Below the pieces are notes generated by a model. It saw nothing but the letters and a program-made list of their open reading frames with translations. It searched no databases and had not been told where the DNA came from. Below, one piece after another: positions 1 to 8,653 of a stretch of DNA of 64,000 nt (positions within the stretch are counted from its first letter, which is position 1; each line of letters opens with the position of its first letter). This DNA comes from Dysosmobacter welbionis (GTDB lineage: Bacteria > Bacillota > Clostridia > Oscillospirales > Oscillospiraceae): contig NZ_CP034413.3 of assembly GCF_005121165.3 (NCBI RefSeq), forward strand, positions 434,001 through 498,000, in the 5' to 3' direction. A program made the position numbers and the translations under genes.

Positions 1-812
1 ACCTCGGTATTGGTTCGGTATTCATAGTCATAGGTGCTGATCTCCGGCTCCTCCGGCTGCTCCTCAAAGCGGACGATACCAAGCCCAAGGGAGGACTTGA
101 TGTCCGAGTTGGACACATTCTTATTGGTGGGGCCGGACCATGCGGGATAGCCTAAATCTGGGGTTTCCAGAAACATGGACAGGGGAAGGTTTTTGGCCGT
201 CAGCGATCCCATCCAATAGCGGAGTTGTCCTCCAACCACCTCGTCATAAAGGGCGGCCTCTGTCGCTGTTGTGGCAATCATGACACCTTGGAACTTATAA
301 TAGGCGATGGGTTCCAGCAGAATTTTGTATTCGCCGCTGATGAGCGTGTCATAATCCATACCAGTTTCTTCCGCAATGAACTTGACAACATATTCTGAAC
401 AAAAATACTTTTTGATGGCCTCGATGTTATTACGCCCGTTTGTACTTATGATGCGAGGCATTGGTTGTACAGGGTTTTTATAGCTATACCCGCCTTGTAC
501 GGGAGAGAGCCCAGTACCATTATTGTACTGGATTTTACTGACCTTTCCGAAATGATATATTCCTGCAGATGGTGTTTTGTTGGTCAAATCAAATGGTGTA
601 GTAACAACGGCATGGTCACTTGCCCGCACTACGGTTACACGCACCCCTTCGTTTCCGGGGTTCCAACTGCCATGACTCGTCGCATCCCCCATACTCCCGC
701 CGCCACCATCAATGTTACCAGACCCGCCAGTTCCATTCGCGGCATAAACTTGTATGCAAGTAAAGGAAAATATCATCACAACGGCCAGAAACAGGTTAAA
801 GAGTCGTTTCAC
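1..812 (-). CDS. exported protein of mobile-element Tad locus (3' end cut by window)
   Basis: Starts at GTG 812 behind a strong ribosome site (AAAGGAGAT) and runs off the left edge, so the C-terminus is missing. The first about 24 residues (MKRLFNLFLAVVMIFSF...VYA) are a classical signal peptide, followed by a Gly/Ser-rich stretch of about 20 residues. The visible mature part has no recognised catalytic motif; it is polar and tends toward Glu/Pro near the window edge (EEQPEEPE). It is the last gene of the pilus-like operon, separated from DUF6550 by a terminator hairpin. An exported or surface accessory of the pilus or conjugation apparatus is inferred from context only. Confidence 0.7.
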   Translation of the reverse strand, partial: MKRLFNLFLAVVMIFSFTCIQVYAANGTGGSGNIDGGGGSMGDATSHGSWNPGNEGVRVTVVRASDHAVVTTPFDLTNKTPSAGIYHFGKVSKIQYNNGTGLSPVQGGYSYKNPVQPMPRIISTNGRNNIEAIKKYFCSEYVVKFIAEETGMDYDTLISGEYKILLEPIAYYKFQGVMIATTATEAALYDEVVGGQLRYWMGSLTAKNLPLSMFLETPDLGYPAWSGPTNKNVSNSDIKSSLGLGIVRFEEQPEEPEISTYDYEYRTNTE

Positions 813-834
813 TTGATCTCCTTTCCCACAAAAT

Positions 835-862
835 AAAAAGCACAGCCAAAGCTGTGCTTTTT
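835..862. terminator. bidirectional intrinsic terminator
   Basis: A 12-bp perfect stem (AAAAAGCACAGC / GCTGTGCTTTTT) with a CAAA loop, U-tract on both strands. It lies just downstream of the DUF6550 gene and upstream of the partial exported protein, so it probably partly uncouples the last gene from the operon. Confidence 0.8.
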
Positions 863-879
863 GAAGATGCGATATTACT

Positions 880-1437
880 TTATCCCATTATGCCAACCTG
901 AGTATTGATATCTCCATCACTATCGATACTTCCACCTTGATTTGCGCCTGCGTTGGGAACATTATCGAAACCAGGCAGGCCGCCACTGGTGTTGGTGGAG
1001 GGCTGTTCAGGGGGAGGCGTCACATTGTTGTGATCTTGCGGCTCAGGAGTACCCTCGACCGGAGTCCCATCCGGCGTCTTGGTGGGGTCCTTCAGTTCAT
1101 CCTCTGTATATTCCGGTTTGACCGGGTCCGGCTGAATGGTCTGCTCTGTGCCGGTAAAATCAGCGCCGTTTCCATCATCGGTGTTGGTACTGGCATCCGG
1201 GGTTTCCGGGTTAACGGTCACATTATCTCCCGGCTTCTGGTCATCCCCGGATTCTGCGGGAGGCGGGGTACTGCTGTCCGGGTCCACCACTACATCGCCC
1301 TGCTGGGAGCTGCTGGGCGGGAGCAGGTCATCGGTGACCTTGTCTTTGCTGAAGCTGCTTGCGATCACAGCAACCAGGATTGCGCAGACCACAAGACATC
1401 CGGCCACGGTCAGCCACTTCTTGGTATTCTCCGTCAT
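880..1437 (-). CDS. DUF6550-type membrane-anchored Pro-rich protein
   Basis: 185 residues. One N-terminal membrane helix (about 8-28) is followed by a long, acidic, Pro/Asp/Thr-rich low-complexity region and a conserved-looking C-terminal end (GGLPGFDNVPNAGANQGG). This layout matches DUF6550 proteins that I associate with Tad-like loci on Clostridia mobile elements; the family name is from memory. The extended linker suggests a stalk or spacer on the outer face of the membrane. It is 196 bp downstream of the TadE-like gene and may have its own promoter in that gap. Molecular function is unknown. Confidence 0.65.
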   Translation of the reverse strand: MTENTKKWLTVAGCLVVCAILVAVIASSFSKDKVTDDLLPPSSSQQGDVVVDPDSSTPPPAESGDDQKPGDNVTVNPETPDASTNTDDGNGADFTGTEQTIQPDPVKPEYTEDELKDPTKTPDGTPVEGTPEPQDHNNVTPPPEQPSTNTSGGLPGFDNVPNAGANQGGSIDSDGDINTQVGIMG

Positions 1438-1538
1438 CGTTTGGATTCCTCCTTTTTCTGTTGATTATGCTTCTTGTCAAACTGTCTGTGTGACTTCAGG
1501 CGGCCAAGGATAGTTCGGCTTTAAGATCTGCTGCCTAC

Positions 1539-1567
1539 ATTTTCCTATACCGCCCGTCCTTTGTCAA
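1539..1567 (-). promoter_or_regulatory. possible promoter for the DUF6550 gene
   Basis: On the minus strand there is a consensus -35 TTGACA (1562-1567), a 17-bp spacer and a weak -10 GAAAAT (1539-1544), in the 196-bp gap upstream of DUF6550. The weak -10 makes this tentative. Confidence 0.3.
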
Positions 1568-1633
1568 CACGAACCCTACCACAAACAGGCAGAGAAGTCT
1601 ATTGGGACAATAGAAAACTTTTTGAAAACTGCG

Positions 1634-2179
1634 TTAAAACCGAGGGGCATAGCCCGCGCTGACCTTGACTGTCATCCGCATGGGCGGCAGAAGCTCTCCT
1701 CCAAAAGACACTGGAACCTCCAATTCGATTTCACAGTCCGCCACAAAACGGTCGCCGGCGCTGTCGCCGGAAGCGAACGGTGCGTTGCGGATCTCCACAT
1801 CAAGGCCCCACACACGGAACTCCATCCCACCATCCTCTGTGTACTGAGTATGGTAGCCGCCCCGATAGGTCAGCCCAAGGATATCGTCCAAGCGTCCATA
1901 GATATCGCCATAGTCCAGTGATTCCTCAAAATCTCCCGCCAACGGCTGGTAGGCGCCGGAGTAGCCCTCCCGGACGCCATGGTACACATCGTCATAGTTG
2001 TCGTTGACGGTGGAGATCACAGCCTCCTGCACCGCATCCCGAACCCCCTGGGCCACGATGAGCAGACGGAAATATTCGCTGATGCAGCACATCAGCATTA
2101 CCAGCACCAGCACAATGGCAATAATCAGGGGGAAGGCCACGCCGCGCCGGTCTTTCAAAATCTGCCTGAGTCTGTTCAT
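1634..2179 (-). CDS. TadE/TadG-like pseudopilin
   Basis: 181 residues. The N-terminus has a short basic leader ending in RRG, then a hydrophobic helix (VAFPLIIAIVLVLVML...), then a soluble domain rich in Tyr/Asp and beta-type sequence. This is the shape of TadE/TadG minor pseudopilins, which are cleaved by a prepilin peptidase and help assemble Flp pili. The start overlaps the DUF4320 stop by 4 bp (ATGA), implying translational coupling. The RRG before the helix is a plausible cleavage context for the A24 peptidase encoded at 8788. Family assignment rests on architecture and neighbours. Confidence 0.65.
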   Translation of the reverse strand: MNRLRQILKDRRGVAFPLIIAIVLVLVMLMCCISEYFRLLIVAQGVRDAVQEAVISTVNDNYDDVYHGVREGYSGAYQPLAGDFEESLDYGDIYGRLDDILGLTYRGGYHTQYTEDGGMEFRVWGLDVEIRNAPFASGDSAGDRFVADCEIELEVPVSFGGELLPPMRMTVKVSAGYAPRF

Positions 2180-2574
2180 TTCCAGTACACCTCCGACTTT
2201 CCTGTGGCATCTGCCCGCAGGGTGATGGGGAAACTGCCAAAGCCGGCAAAGAGACCGAGGTCGATCTCATGAGTGAGCGTGACCGTGACCTCCTCGTTGA
2301 GCTGGATGCGGCCGGTATCGCTCCATTCAATCTCCGGGTCCAGGCCGGTCTGCTCCCGCAGGGCCTGTTCCCGGCGGTCAGTTTCCGGCCCGATCCTGCC
2401 GGCGATTTCCGCCTCACGCACCAGTTCAGTGGCAAAGGTATCGAGCTGCTGTTTGGCAATAAAGGCTGGGAGGACCTGCACTGCCAGCGCGATCACCAGC
2501 ATGGCGCAGAGCACCAGGACGCACACATCGATGTATCCCTCTCCGCGTCGGGATCTCAAAATCCGTTTCAGCAC
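2176..2574 (-). CDS. DUF4320 family TadE-like protein
   Basis: About 132 residues from GTG 2574, chosen because GAGGAGG lies 7-8 bp upstream; an earlier in-frame start would have no such site. After a basic leader comes RRGEGYID, then a hydrophobic helix, then a soluble domain ending in YWK. This pattern matches DUF4320 proteins of Clostridia conjugative elements. The RGEGYID motif recurs in the DUF6133 pilin-like protein at 9214, suggesting both are processed by the same peptidase. It overlaps the upstream gene by 7 bp and the downstream TadE gene by 4 bp, so it sits in a tightly coupled operon. Confidence 0.7.
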   Translation of the reverse strand: MLKRILRSRRGEGYIDVCVLVLCAMLVIALAVQVLPAFIAKQQLDTFATELVREAEIAGRIGPETDRREQALREQTGLDPEIEWSDTGRIQLNEEVTVTLTHEIDLGLFAGFGSFPITLRADATGKSEVYWK

Positions 2575-2921
2575 ATGGTTACCTCCTCGCCTAAAGTCAG
2601 ATCCCTTTCCTGACACTGAGCATTATATTCGCTCAAAATACTGGAGATAGAGCTTTCCGATGAAAGATCAGTTTTATCACTTGTCAGGAATTGGTATAGT
2701 GCTTCCACAGGATTTTTTGGCTTAAGGATTAAATCCAAGTCATCATCGTCGAGTTCATAACTGTCATGGATAAGAGCAGAAAGCAGGCTTTCCTTTGCCG
2801 CAGTTTCAGCTGAATGGCGATAAATTTCATCGGCAGATAGCTGCTTCACCCTTTGAGCATATTCCTTCATTTCATCTTCCGCACGATCAATCAATCGATA
2901 GATGCTGCCTGTATAGTCCAT
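2568..2921 (-). CDS. hypothetical protein (weakly DUF3848-like)
   Basis: 117 residues, soluble, acidic and predicted mostly helical, with no membrane segment or signal peptide. The pattern of an N-terminal helix, KESLLSALI, an acidic stretch and ALYQFLTSD loosely recalls DUF3848 proteins of Clostridia mobile elements; this is a weak resemblance. Its last codons contain the ribosome site of the DUF4320 gene (overlap of 7 bp). Position between TadC-like and DUF4320 genes implies co-expression with the pilus apparatus. Function unknown. Confidence 0.55.
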   Translation of the reverse strand: MDYTGSIYRLIDRAEDEMKEYAQRVKQLSADEIYRHSAETAAKESLLSALIHDSYELDDDDLDLILKPKNPVEALYQFLTSDKTDLSSESSISSILSEYNAQCQERDLTLGEEVTMC

Positions 2922-2936
2922 TGGGCACCTCCTCTC

Positions 2937-3809
2937 TTAAAACATCCCGCCCAGGGAATGGATAATCTCGTAGATGATGATGGACAGATAAGTCACCAGG
3001 AAGCACATGAGCAGGACAAAGGAGAATACACGGATCTTAGGCGGGATTTTCATGGCCTTTGCCTTGAGGCGCTGGAGTTCCAGCTGCTTCATATCGTGGC
3101 TGAGCATCTGAAAGTAGTGGACCCCGTTGTCGCCTCGCAGCACGCCGATGAGTCCGCGGACAATGTCCGAAAGCAGCGGAGAGTTGAACCGGGCCTCAAA
3201 GCGGGTCAGCGCCGCCTCATAGGAGCCGGAACGCATATCCGCGGTGAGGACATCCAGTTCAGCGGAGAAAACAGGACCGGAATTCTGCTTATAATGCTCA
3301 ATCATGCTCAGCACATCCCGGCTGGCGGCCAGTTCTTGGGTGATGGTGGCCACGAACCGGGGCAGTTCCGCCTCAATCTCGTCCCTCTTGGCAGAGAGTT
3401 TTTCCTCCGCCCTGCGAATCTCTTTGAAATAAACCGCCACCGCCAGAAGAACAACTATCAACGCCAACATTGGGAAAATCAACAGGCACGGAATCACCGT
3501 CAGCAGCACTGCACCGGTCTTGATCATGGCAAAGGCGGTGTACTCCTCCGGTGTCATGTTCAGCCCAGCAGCGGCCAGCGTATTTTTCAGACGGCCCCGC
3601 TTATACTCATCCATATGGATGTGTGGGGCCAGCTTGATCGCCCAGCCCATGAGCAGGGCCTCCACACTGCGGGCCTGCTTCTTCTCCTGGCGGCCCACCG
3701 AGAGCATGGCACGCTGGGTGGCCAGACGGGGGAGCCTGAGCAGATCAGCCGTCAAAAGAAACATACCCAGCGCAAGGAATATGCCAAATAAAAACAGAAG
3801 GAAAGTCAT
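2937..3809 (-). CDS. TadC-like inner-membrane platform protein
   Basis: About 290 residues from ATG 3809. Membrane segments lie near the N-terminus (MTFLLFLFGIFLALGM), around residues 95-130 as a long double-spanning stretch, and at the C-terminus (VFSFVLLMCFLVTYLSI). The cytoplasmic part is helical and charged (EEKLSAKRDEIEAELPRFVATI), as in the T2SS-F domain of TadB/TadC. TadB/TadC form the membrane platform on which the TadA ATPase acts. The preferred start excludes 14 upstream codons that overlap a terminator-like hairpin. Confidence 0.75.
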   Translation of the reverse strand: MTFLLFLFGIFLALGMFLLTADLLRLPRLATQRAMLSVGRQEKKQARSVEALLMGWAIKLAPHIHMDEYKRGRLKNTLAAAGLNMTPEEYTAFAMIKTGAVLLTVIPCLLIFPMLALIVVLLAVAVYFKEIRRAEEKLSAKRDEIEAELPRFVATITQELAASRDVLSMIEHYKQNSGPVFSAELDVLTADMRSGSYEAALTRFEARFNSPLLSDIVRGLIGVLRGDNGVHYFQMLSHDMKQLELQRLKAKAMKIPPKIRVFSFVLLMCFLVTYLSIIIYEIIHSLGGMF

Positions 3810-3832
3810 GGTTGTTTTGTTCACCTCCACAT

Positions 3833-3877
3833 AAAAACAGAGCCAGTACACGACAGATGTGTACCGGCCCTGTTTTT
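3833..3877 (-). terminator. terminator or attenuator hairpin inside the pilus operon
   Basis: Stem GTACAC/GTGTAC extended through CC/GG and CAG/CTG pairs with two mismatches, flanked by A5 and T5 runs so it could work on both strands. On the minus strand it lies between the 106-residue gene and the TadC-like gene, only about 25 bp before the TadC start. It may reduce expression of the distal pseudopilin genes relative to the ATPase genes. Confidence 0.6.
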
Positions 3878-3915
3878 CTTCTTATGCTGTATTACAAGGC
3901 ACTCTTTCTATAGCA

Positions 3916-4236
3916 TTATTGCATCACATCTAACTCCGCAACAAATGACGGATCAAAGTCATCCCGCCAGTTTCGATAGTCAGGATACAGTCCCAAACCC
4001 TTTCGGATGAGCTCCCGGTTTTCCGGGGTGTCAATATAGATACCGTCCGGGATGCCGTCCATCCCATAGATGAGCCGGACCCCATCCTGCTCCGCTGCCT
4101 TTGCTGCTTCAAAATCTCCATCATAGAGCGCCATGTCATCGATGCGTTCTACATGGAGGGCCTCCGGAATATAGGAACCATGGTTGATCGTTGCGGTAAT
4201 AAAATAGCCCTTTTCCTGGTTACTGATGAGGATCAC
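3916..4236 (-). CDS. hypothetical protein within Tad operon
   Basis: 106 residues, soluble and acidic, no signal peptide or membrane segment. It starts with an antiparallel-strand-like pattern (ILISNQEKGYFITATI) and ends in a Trp/Asp/Phe-rich tail. The start overlaps the TadB stop by 4 bp (ATGA), so it is translationally coupled to TadB, and a terminator-like hairpin follows. I do not recognise the family. An insertion between the two platform genes is not part of a standard Tad locus, so it may be an element-specific accessory. Confidence 0.6.
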   Translation of the reverse strand: MILISNQEKGYFITATINHGSYIPEALHVERIDDMALYDGDFEAAKAAEQDGVRLIYGMDGIPDGIYIDTPENRELIRKGLGLYPDYRNWRDDFDPSFVAELDVMQ

Positions 4237-5162
4237 CTCCGATACTCAATGGGCTGGGTCAGCTTGATGACCGCTGCGGTGCTGATGAACATCACAGCGG
4301 CAATGGCTGCCAACAGCGCCTGCCCCAGCGGGGTGTGCATCAGAACATCGTACCAGTCCTGATTGAGCCAGTACAACAGCGGGATATTGCCGATGACCAG
4401 CACCTGCATGGTGATAAACTCCTTGCGGGGCTCAAACACCAGATTCTCCAGCTCACCGTTGACGATCCGCATATCGGAGAGTTTAGCCACGATGGGAGTC
4501 AGGATGGTCTTGAGCCCCCGGTCGTGTCGGCAGGTCAGCAGAGCGGCCACCCACTCCCGAAACACGGCGTTGTCGATCTTCGTCCCCATGTCCTGGAGGG
4601 CGGCGTCCACATCGGGGTCCACCAGCTTGATCCGGGTGAGAAACTCCACAAACACACTCCGGACGGGCGGGTTGAGATAGTCAATGTTTTCCTCCACTGC
4701 CGTCTGGATGTCCTCATTGCGGAGATAAGCTGTGGTGATGATAGAGAGGGCGGTTTCCAGTTCAGCGGCAATGTTCTTTTTGTAGTGATTTGCGGTCAGA
4801 CGGATAAACCAGAACGGCACGAACATCATGCCCACCGCCAGCACCGGCACCAGGAAGAGGTTGCCCAGCGTCAGGGCGAAGGCGGCCCCTACCAGAAAAA
4901 GAAGCAGGGACAGGGCGCACACCATGGGAAACTTGGCGGCCCGGCCAGTCATCCGCAGAATGGTCTGTGTCTCCTCGATTTCCCGGCGCAGAAAGGATTT
5001 CTTTTTGCGCCGTGTACTCTCATTAACCTCCGACCGGATGCTTTTGGGCTTACTGGTGATTCTGCGGAACACCCCTTCAGTGAAGTCCATAGGGGAGATG
5101 TGTAAAAGGACAAAACAACCTGTGATCAGCCCTATACAGGCAATCAACTGGATCAGATTCAT
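4233..5162 (-). CDS. TadB-like type II secretion system F domain protein
   Basis: 309 residues. N-terminal helix (about 5-22), a basic cytoplasmic linker with KSIRSEVNESTRRKKKSFLRR, two adjacent membrane segments (about 78-120), a helical cytoplasmic F domain with FVEFLTRIKLVDPDVDAALQ, and a C-terminal helix (LLAAIAAVMFISTAAVI). This is the TadB layout; the protein would form the assembly platform with the TadC-like protein at 2937. Its start overlaps the TadA stop by 4 bp. The order TadA-TadB-TadC is conserved here apart from the 106-residue gene. Confidence 0.8.
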   Translation of the reverse strand: MNLIQLIACIGLITGCFVLLHISPMDFTEGVFRRITSKPKSIRSEVNESTRRKKKSFLRREIEETQTILRMTGRAAKFPMVCALSLLLFLVGAAFALTLGNLFLVPVLAVGMMFVPFWFIRLTANHYKKNIAAELETALSIITTAYLRNEDIQTAVEENIDYLNPPVRSVFVEFLTRIKLVDPDVDAALQDMGTKIDNAVFREWVAALLTCRHDRGLKTILTPIVAKLSDMRIVNGELENLVFEPRKEFITMQVLVIGNIPLLYWLNQDWYDVLMHTPLGQALLAAIAAVMFISTAAVIKLTQPIEYRR

Positions 5163-6952
5163 ACAGATTCGCCTCCTTCCTTGCCGGTTTCAGGTTTGGC
5201 AGGCGGCTTGGACTGTGCGCTCCTGGTCTTCGGAGCGGGCGTTGCCTGTCCTGCCTTTGCCGGACTGGAGCCTGACTTACCCTTAGAGGGAGCGGACTTT
5301 TTGCCCACGAGCTGAGTCAGCACCTCCTGCGGCATACCATTGTCGATGAACCGCTTCTGCAGGCTTTCCGAGATGGGGTTGACCGCCTCGTGGCGGCCCT
5401 TAATACGGTATTTGCCGTCCTCCAACCGGTTTTCTTCGATTTTGAAGTGATAAAGGGTGTTGTACCGGCGCTCCCCAGTGGGCAGGATCTCACACTCCAT
5501 GATCTCCATGATTTTACGGCTCTTATCCTCCAGCTGCTTGGCGAACACCACGATGGGGAATGCCTCGGTGACCAGATCCATGAGGGTATCGTCGGCCATC
5601 TCGTGCTTACGCTTGCAGAGGGTGACCATACGCCGCCATGTAGCCTGGGATGAGTTGGAATGAATGGTGGTCAACACGCCGTGGCCAGTACGGGCGGCCT
5701 CCTGTGCGGCATACGCCTCCGCAGACCGCATCTCGCCCACACAGATGATGTCGGGGTGGTACCGCAGGGCCATGTCCAGCAGCATATCCTGATCGATATT
5801 CTGCTTGGCGTTCTCGCTCTCACGGGTGATGGTGTGGATGACGCTGTTGCACACCCGGCCATCTTTCTCCCGCACCAGGTCCAGCTCACGGGAGCCGTTC
5901 TCGATGGTGAAAATACGCTTGTTGTCCGGGATGGTGGTCAGGAGCCAGCCTGCCACCGTAGTCTTGCCGGAACCGGTGGCCCCGGCAACGCAGACGGAAA
6001 CGCCGTAACGCAGGCAGGCGGCCAGAAAGTCCAGCATGGGGCCTGTGGCTGTTCCACCTTTTACGAAGTCCTCTTTCTGCATATTCTGCGGGTTGACGAT
6101 ACGGATGGATGCCGTGACGCCCACATCCTCGTCCACCAAAGGGGTCTTGAGGACCGCGATGCGGATGTTCTTGCTGAGATGGCCCAGGACGGCGGGACTG
6201 GCATTGTCCAGCACCATACCGCTGACATGGAGCATACGGCGGATCACATTGACGGCGTGTTCAGGGCTGTCGAAATGTTCCTCCAGCTTGACCGTTTCGC
6301 CATTGGCGTACAACACCTCGATATCCCGCCAAGAGTTCACATTAATCTCCTCAATGCCGGTTCCGAAGATGTACTTGGTGAGCAGGCCGAACTCGGCCAT
6401 CTCCGTGTAGAGGGCGTCCACCAGCTGGTCGCCGGAATAGCCTTTGACCGCGATGCGCCGGTCCTGCACATATTTGGTGATGTACCGTTTGATCTGGGCC
6501 TTGGCGTCTTCATCGCCGCCCTCGGTGATGAGGGCGGAATACTTGCCGGAGATATATTCCTGCACATCCTGCAGGACGGTGTTGAAATCCTGCCCTTCAT
6601 TCTCCGGGGTGAAGAAGAGAGAATGCGCCCGATAGCCGCCTGCAGACTCTGTATTCAGGGACCGCCTGGGGAGATCCTCCGCCATGTTCACGCTATCTGT
6701 GGGATCAGCTTCAACCCCTGTCCCATCATCAGCTGGGGCGTGACGCAGCGGCTCATCTGCGGGCTGGGGTTCTCCAACGCCGGCTTCATGCTGATTCTGA
6801 CCCATATTGCCGCTTACCGGGCAGTCCGGGCCGAAATAGAGGGGGAGTTCTTTTTTCCGCCCGTCCGGACCTGTCGTGATATGTGTTGCGGCGGCTTTCT
6901 CAGCGGACGCTTTGGGAGCGAACAGGGACTGACTTCGCTTCTCGCCTAACAC
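5159..6952 (-). CDS. TadA/CpaF-type pilus assembly ATPase
   Basis: 597 residues from GTG 6952, chosen because GGAGG lies 7 bp upstream; the frame stays open further but overlaps the upstream TadZ gene. The first about 130 residues are polar and poorly conserved. The core has the CpaF N-terminal domain (FGLLTKYIFGTGIEEINVN), Walker A GATGSGKTTVA near residue 320, and a Walker B region DIICVGEMRSAEAY near 400, followed by the His-box motif TGHGVLTTIHSNS. This secretion ATPase hydrolyses ATP to drive pilin addition through TadB/TadC. The C-terminus carries a Ser/Pro/Ala/Lys-rich tail. Overlaps both neighbours by 4-7 bp. Confidence 0.9.
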   Translation of the reverse strand: MLGEKRSQSLFAPKASAEKAAATHITTGPDGRKKELPLYFGPDCPVSGNMGQNQHEAGVGEPQPADEPLRHAPADDGTGVEADPTDSVNMAEDLPRRSLNTESAGGYRAHSLFFTPENEGQDFNTVLQDVQEYISGKYSALITEGGDEDAKAQIKRYITKYVQDRRIAVKGYSGDQLVDALYTEMAEFGLLTKYIFGTGIEEINVNSWRDIEVLYANGETVKLEEHFDSPEHAVNVIRRMLHVSGMVLDNASPAVLGHLSKNIRIAVLKTPLVDEDVGVTASIRIVNPQNMQKEDFVKGGTATGPMLDFLAACLRYGVSVCVAGATGSGKTTVAGWLLTTIPDNKRIFTIENGSRELDLVREKDGRVCNSVIHTITRESENAKQNIDQDMLLDMALRYHPDIICVGEMRSAEAYAAQEAARTGHGVLTTIHSNSSQATWRRMVTLCKRKHEMADDTLMDLVTEAFPIVVFAKQLEDKSRKIMEIMECEILPTGERRYNTLYHFKIEENRLEDGKYRIKGRHEAVNPISESLQKRFIDNGMPQEVLTQLVGKKSAPSKGKSGSSPAKAGQATPAPKTRSAQSKPPAKPETGKEGGESV

Positions 6953-7761
6953 CCAAACACCTCCCTGGCAATCTTCTCGATCTCCTTGCGGAATACCCGG
7001 CTGTCCTTCATGGATAGGTCCGCCAGCAGGTTGCCGGCCAGATACTGTCCCTCCAGCTCCGCCGAATGGGGCAGCGTGAAGGCCACTGTCCCCAGCGCCT
7101 GACTCATGTGATCCCCGGCCTGCTGGGACTTTACATTGCTGGCGGTCTTGTACTGCTTGTCCGTATCCCATTTGGCATCCCGCAGGAGGGGAAGTTGGCT
7201 GGACAGGTAGCTGATGCTCTTGAGGTCGGCGTTGGCCAGCCGCAGGACGGAATCCGCCTCCATGAGCGCCACAGCGGAGAGGATGTCGTTGGCGATGTAA
7301 CTGCCGCAGTCAATGACCACATAAGGAGCGATCTCCCGCAGGCAGTCGATGAGCTCCCGCGCCTGCACCTCGTTGTAAGGCGGGTAGGTGTACTCATTCT
7401 CTCCCTTGAGCATCCCCAGCATGGTGAGGTAACCCAGGCGTTTGTGGGTGACCAGGTTGTTCTTGACCAGATTCTCCGACACATGGGCGGCGGCCAACAC
7501 GCTCCCGAGGGAACGCTCGCACTCCAGATCTGCCGCCGGGCAGATACAGGGAAGCATTGGGGCTGTCATGTCGCAGAGAAGGAGGATCACATTCCGGCGC
7601 TTGTCGGCCAGATACTTGGCCAGCCGCACGGCCACGGTGGTCTTGCCGCTGCCGGGGCTGCCCCACACCGCCAGCACCCCGCCGCTCTGATCCTCCTGCT
7701 CACAGGCGTCCTCCTGGCCACTTCCTCGGGAAAAAATACCCGCTTTCTTGAAGTTCAGCAT
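6946..7761 (-). CDS. TadZ/CpaE-like MinD-superfamily ATPase
   Basis: 271 residues. Walker A GSPGSGKTTVA at about 34-44 is followed by a basic LADKRRNVILLLCDMTAP strand as in ParA/MinD proteins. A later YVVIDCGSYIAND segment resembles the switch II/Walker B region. TadZ-type proteins localise the Tad machine at the membrane and bind TadA. There is no clear N-terminal receiver domain, so it is a short form. It lies directly before TadA and overlaps it by 7 bp; the gene start overlaps the CpaB stop (TGATG). Confidence 0.8.
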   Translation of the reverse strand: MLNFKKAGIFSRGSGQEDACEQEDQSGGVLAVWGSPGSGKTTVAVRLAKYLADKRRNVILLLCDMTAPMLPCICPAADLECERSLGSVLAAAHVSENLVKNNLVTHKRLGYLTMLGMLKGENEYTYPPYNEVQARELIDCLREIAPYVVIDCGSYIANDILSAVALMEADSVLRLANADLKSISYLSSQLPLLRDAKWDTDKQYKTASNVKSQQAGDHMSQALGTVAFTLPHSAELEGQYLAGNLLADLSMKDSRVFRKEIEKIAREVFGC

Positions 7762-8606
7762 CAGGCCACCTCCTCGGTTTTCGCGGGCGCCTCCGTTTCT
7801 GCGGTTTCGCTGGAGTCAGCGGCGGGTTCGGACTCTGCGGGATTCTCCTGTGGTTTCTCCTCGGGGTCCGGCTCCGGGGGATACAATTCCAGAATGATCT
7901 CGTCTTGAGAGGTCAGGAACTTGTCGGCATTCTCCCGGTCGCCCCGGTAGACCAGCGCCAGATGGATGGTCCCCTCGGCCTCCAGCTCGGCCAACACTTT
8001 GGCCTGCTCGGGGGACACCAGCAGGGTGACAGTATCGGGCAGTTCCTTGTCATCCTCCTCGTCCACAGGCTCACCGGTGTTGGCGTCATAGCCGGAGGAG
8101 GCGGTAACACTGATAATCTCCACATACTGCAGCTCAGCGGGGACAACGGTCTGGCCCTGCTGCTTGTAGTCCGGGGCGATCACCGACACAATGTCGCCGC
8201 TCTGCAGCTTGCCGGAGAGCCCCTCCGCAAAACTTTTGATGGACACGGAGATGGCCTGCTGGCTCCCGTCCAGGCTGTACAGGTAGGCGTTTTCCGCTGC
8301 TGGGGCGTCTGAGAGTTTGGAAGGGATGATATAGTCGCCCACAGCCAGATCCGCAGTAGCGTATTTACCCACGACGCTCTCTTTCTGCCGAAGGACATCC
8401 TCTGGGAGATTATAGCCGCCCACCTCCACGATCTGAACCATGCTCTCGGTGATCTCATCGCCGGCCCGGATGGGCTGGACTACCCGCACGATCTCAGCTT
8501 TCTGGCTGACGCTCTGGTTGAACAGCGGGGTCAGACCGAAGCAGATCAGCAGGGAGAGCAGGATGCAGATTACACCGACCACGGTGCGATTTTTCAAAAA
8601 ACTCAT
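7761..8606 (-). CDS. CpaB/RcpC-like SAF-domain protein
   Basis: 281 residues. Membrane helix at about 10-28, then a SAF domain (about 40-105: VVQPIRAGDEITESMVQIVEV ... VGKYATADLAVGDYI), then an RcpC/CpaB-like domain containing TVTLLVSPEQAKVLAELEAEG, and a disordered Pro/Glu/Thr tail. CpaB/RcpC belongs to Tad secretion loci and in diderms associates with the secretin; no secretin is seen here, as expected for a monoderm, so it probably acts at the outer face of the membrane. It is tightly coupled to TadZ. Confidence 0.8.
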   Translation of the reverse strand: MSFLKNRTVVGVICILLSLLICFGLTPLFNQSVSQKAEIVRVVQPIRAGDEITESMVQIVEVGGYNLPEDVLRQKESVVGKYATADLAVGDYIIPSKLSDAPAAENAYLYSLDGSQQAISVSIKSFAEGLSGKLQSGDIVSVIAPDYKQQGQTVVPAELQYVEIISVTASSGYDANTGEPVDEEDDKELPDTVTLLVSPEQAKVLAELEAEGTIHLALVYRGDRENADKFLTSQDEIILELYPPEPDPEEKPQENPAESEPAADSSETAETEAPAKTEEVA

Positions 8607-8653
8607 ACTGGCATTTCCTCCTTGATTTCATGTTGGGTCGGAAAGTCCGGGCA

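Noticed and set aside
6953-7171. Longer CpaF start giving 670 residues
   Set aside because: The extra N-terminus is a shadow of the TadZ gene; GTG 6952 has a proper ribosome site.
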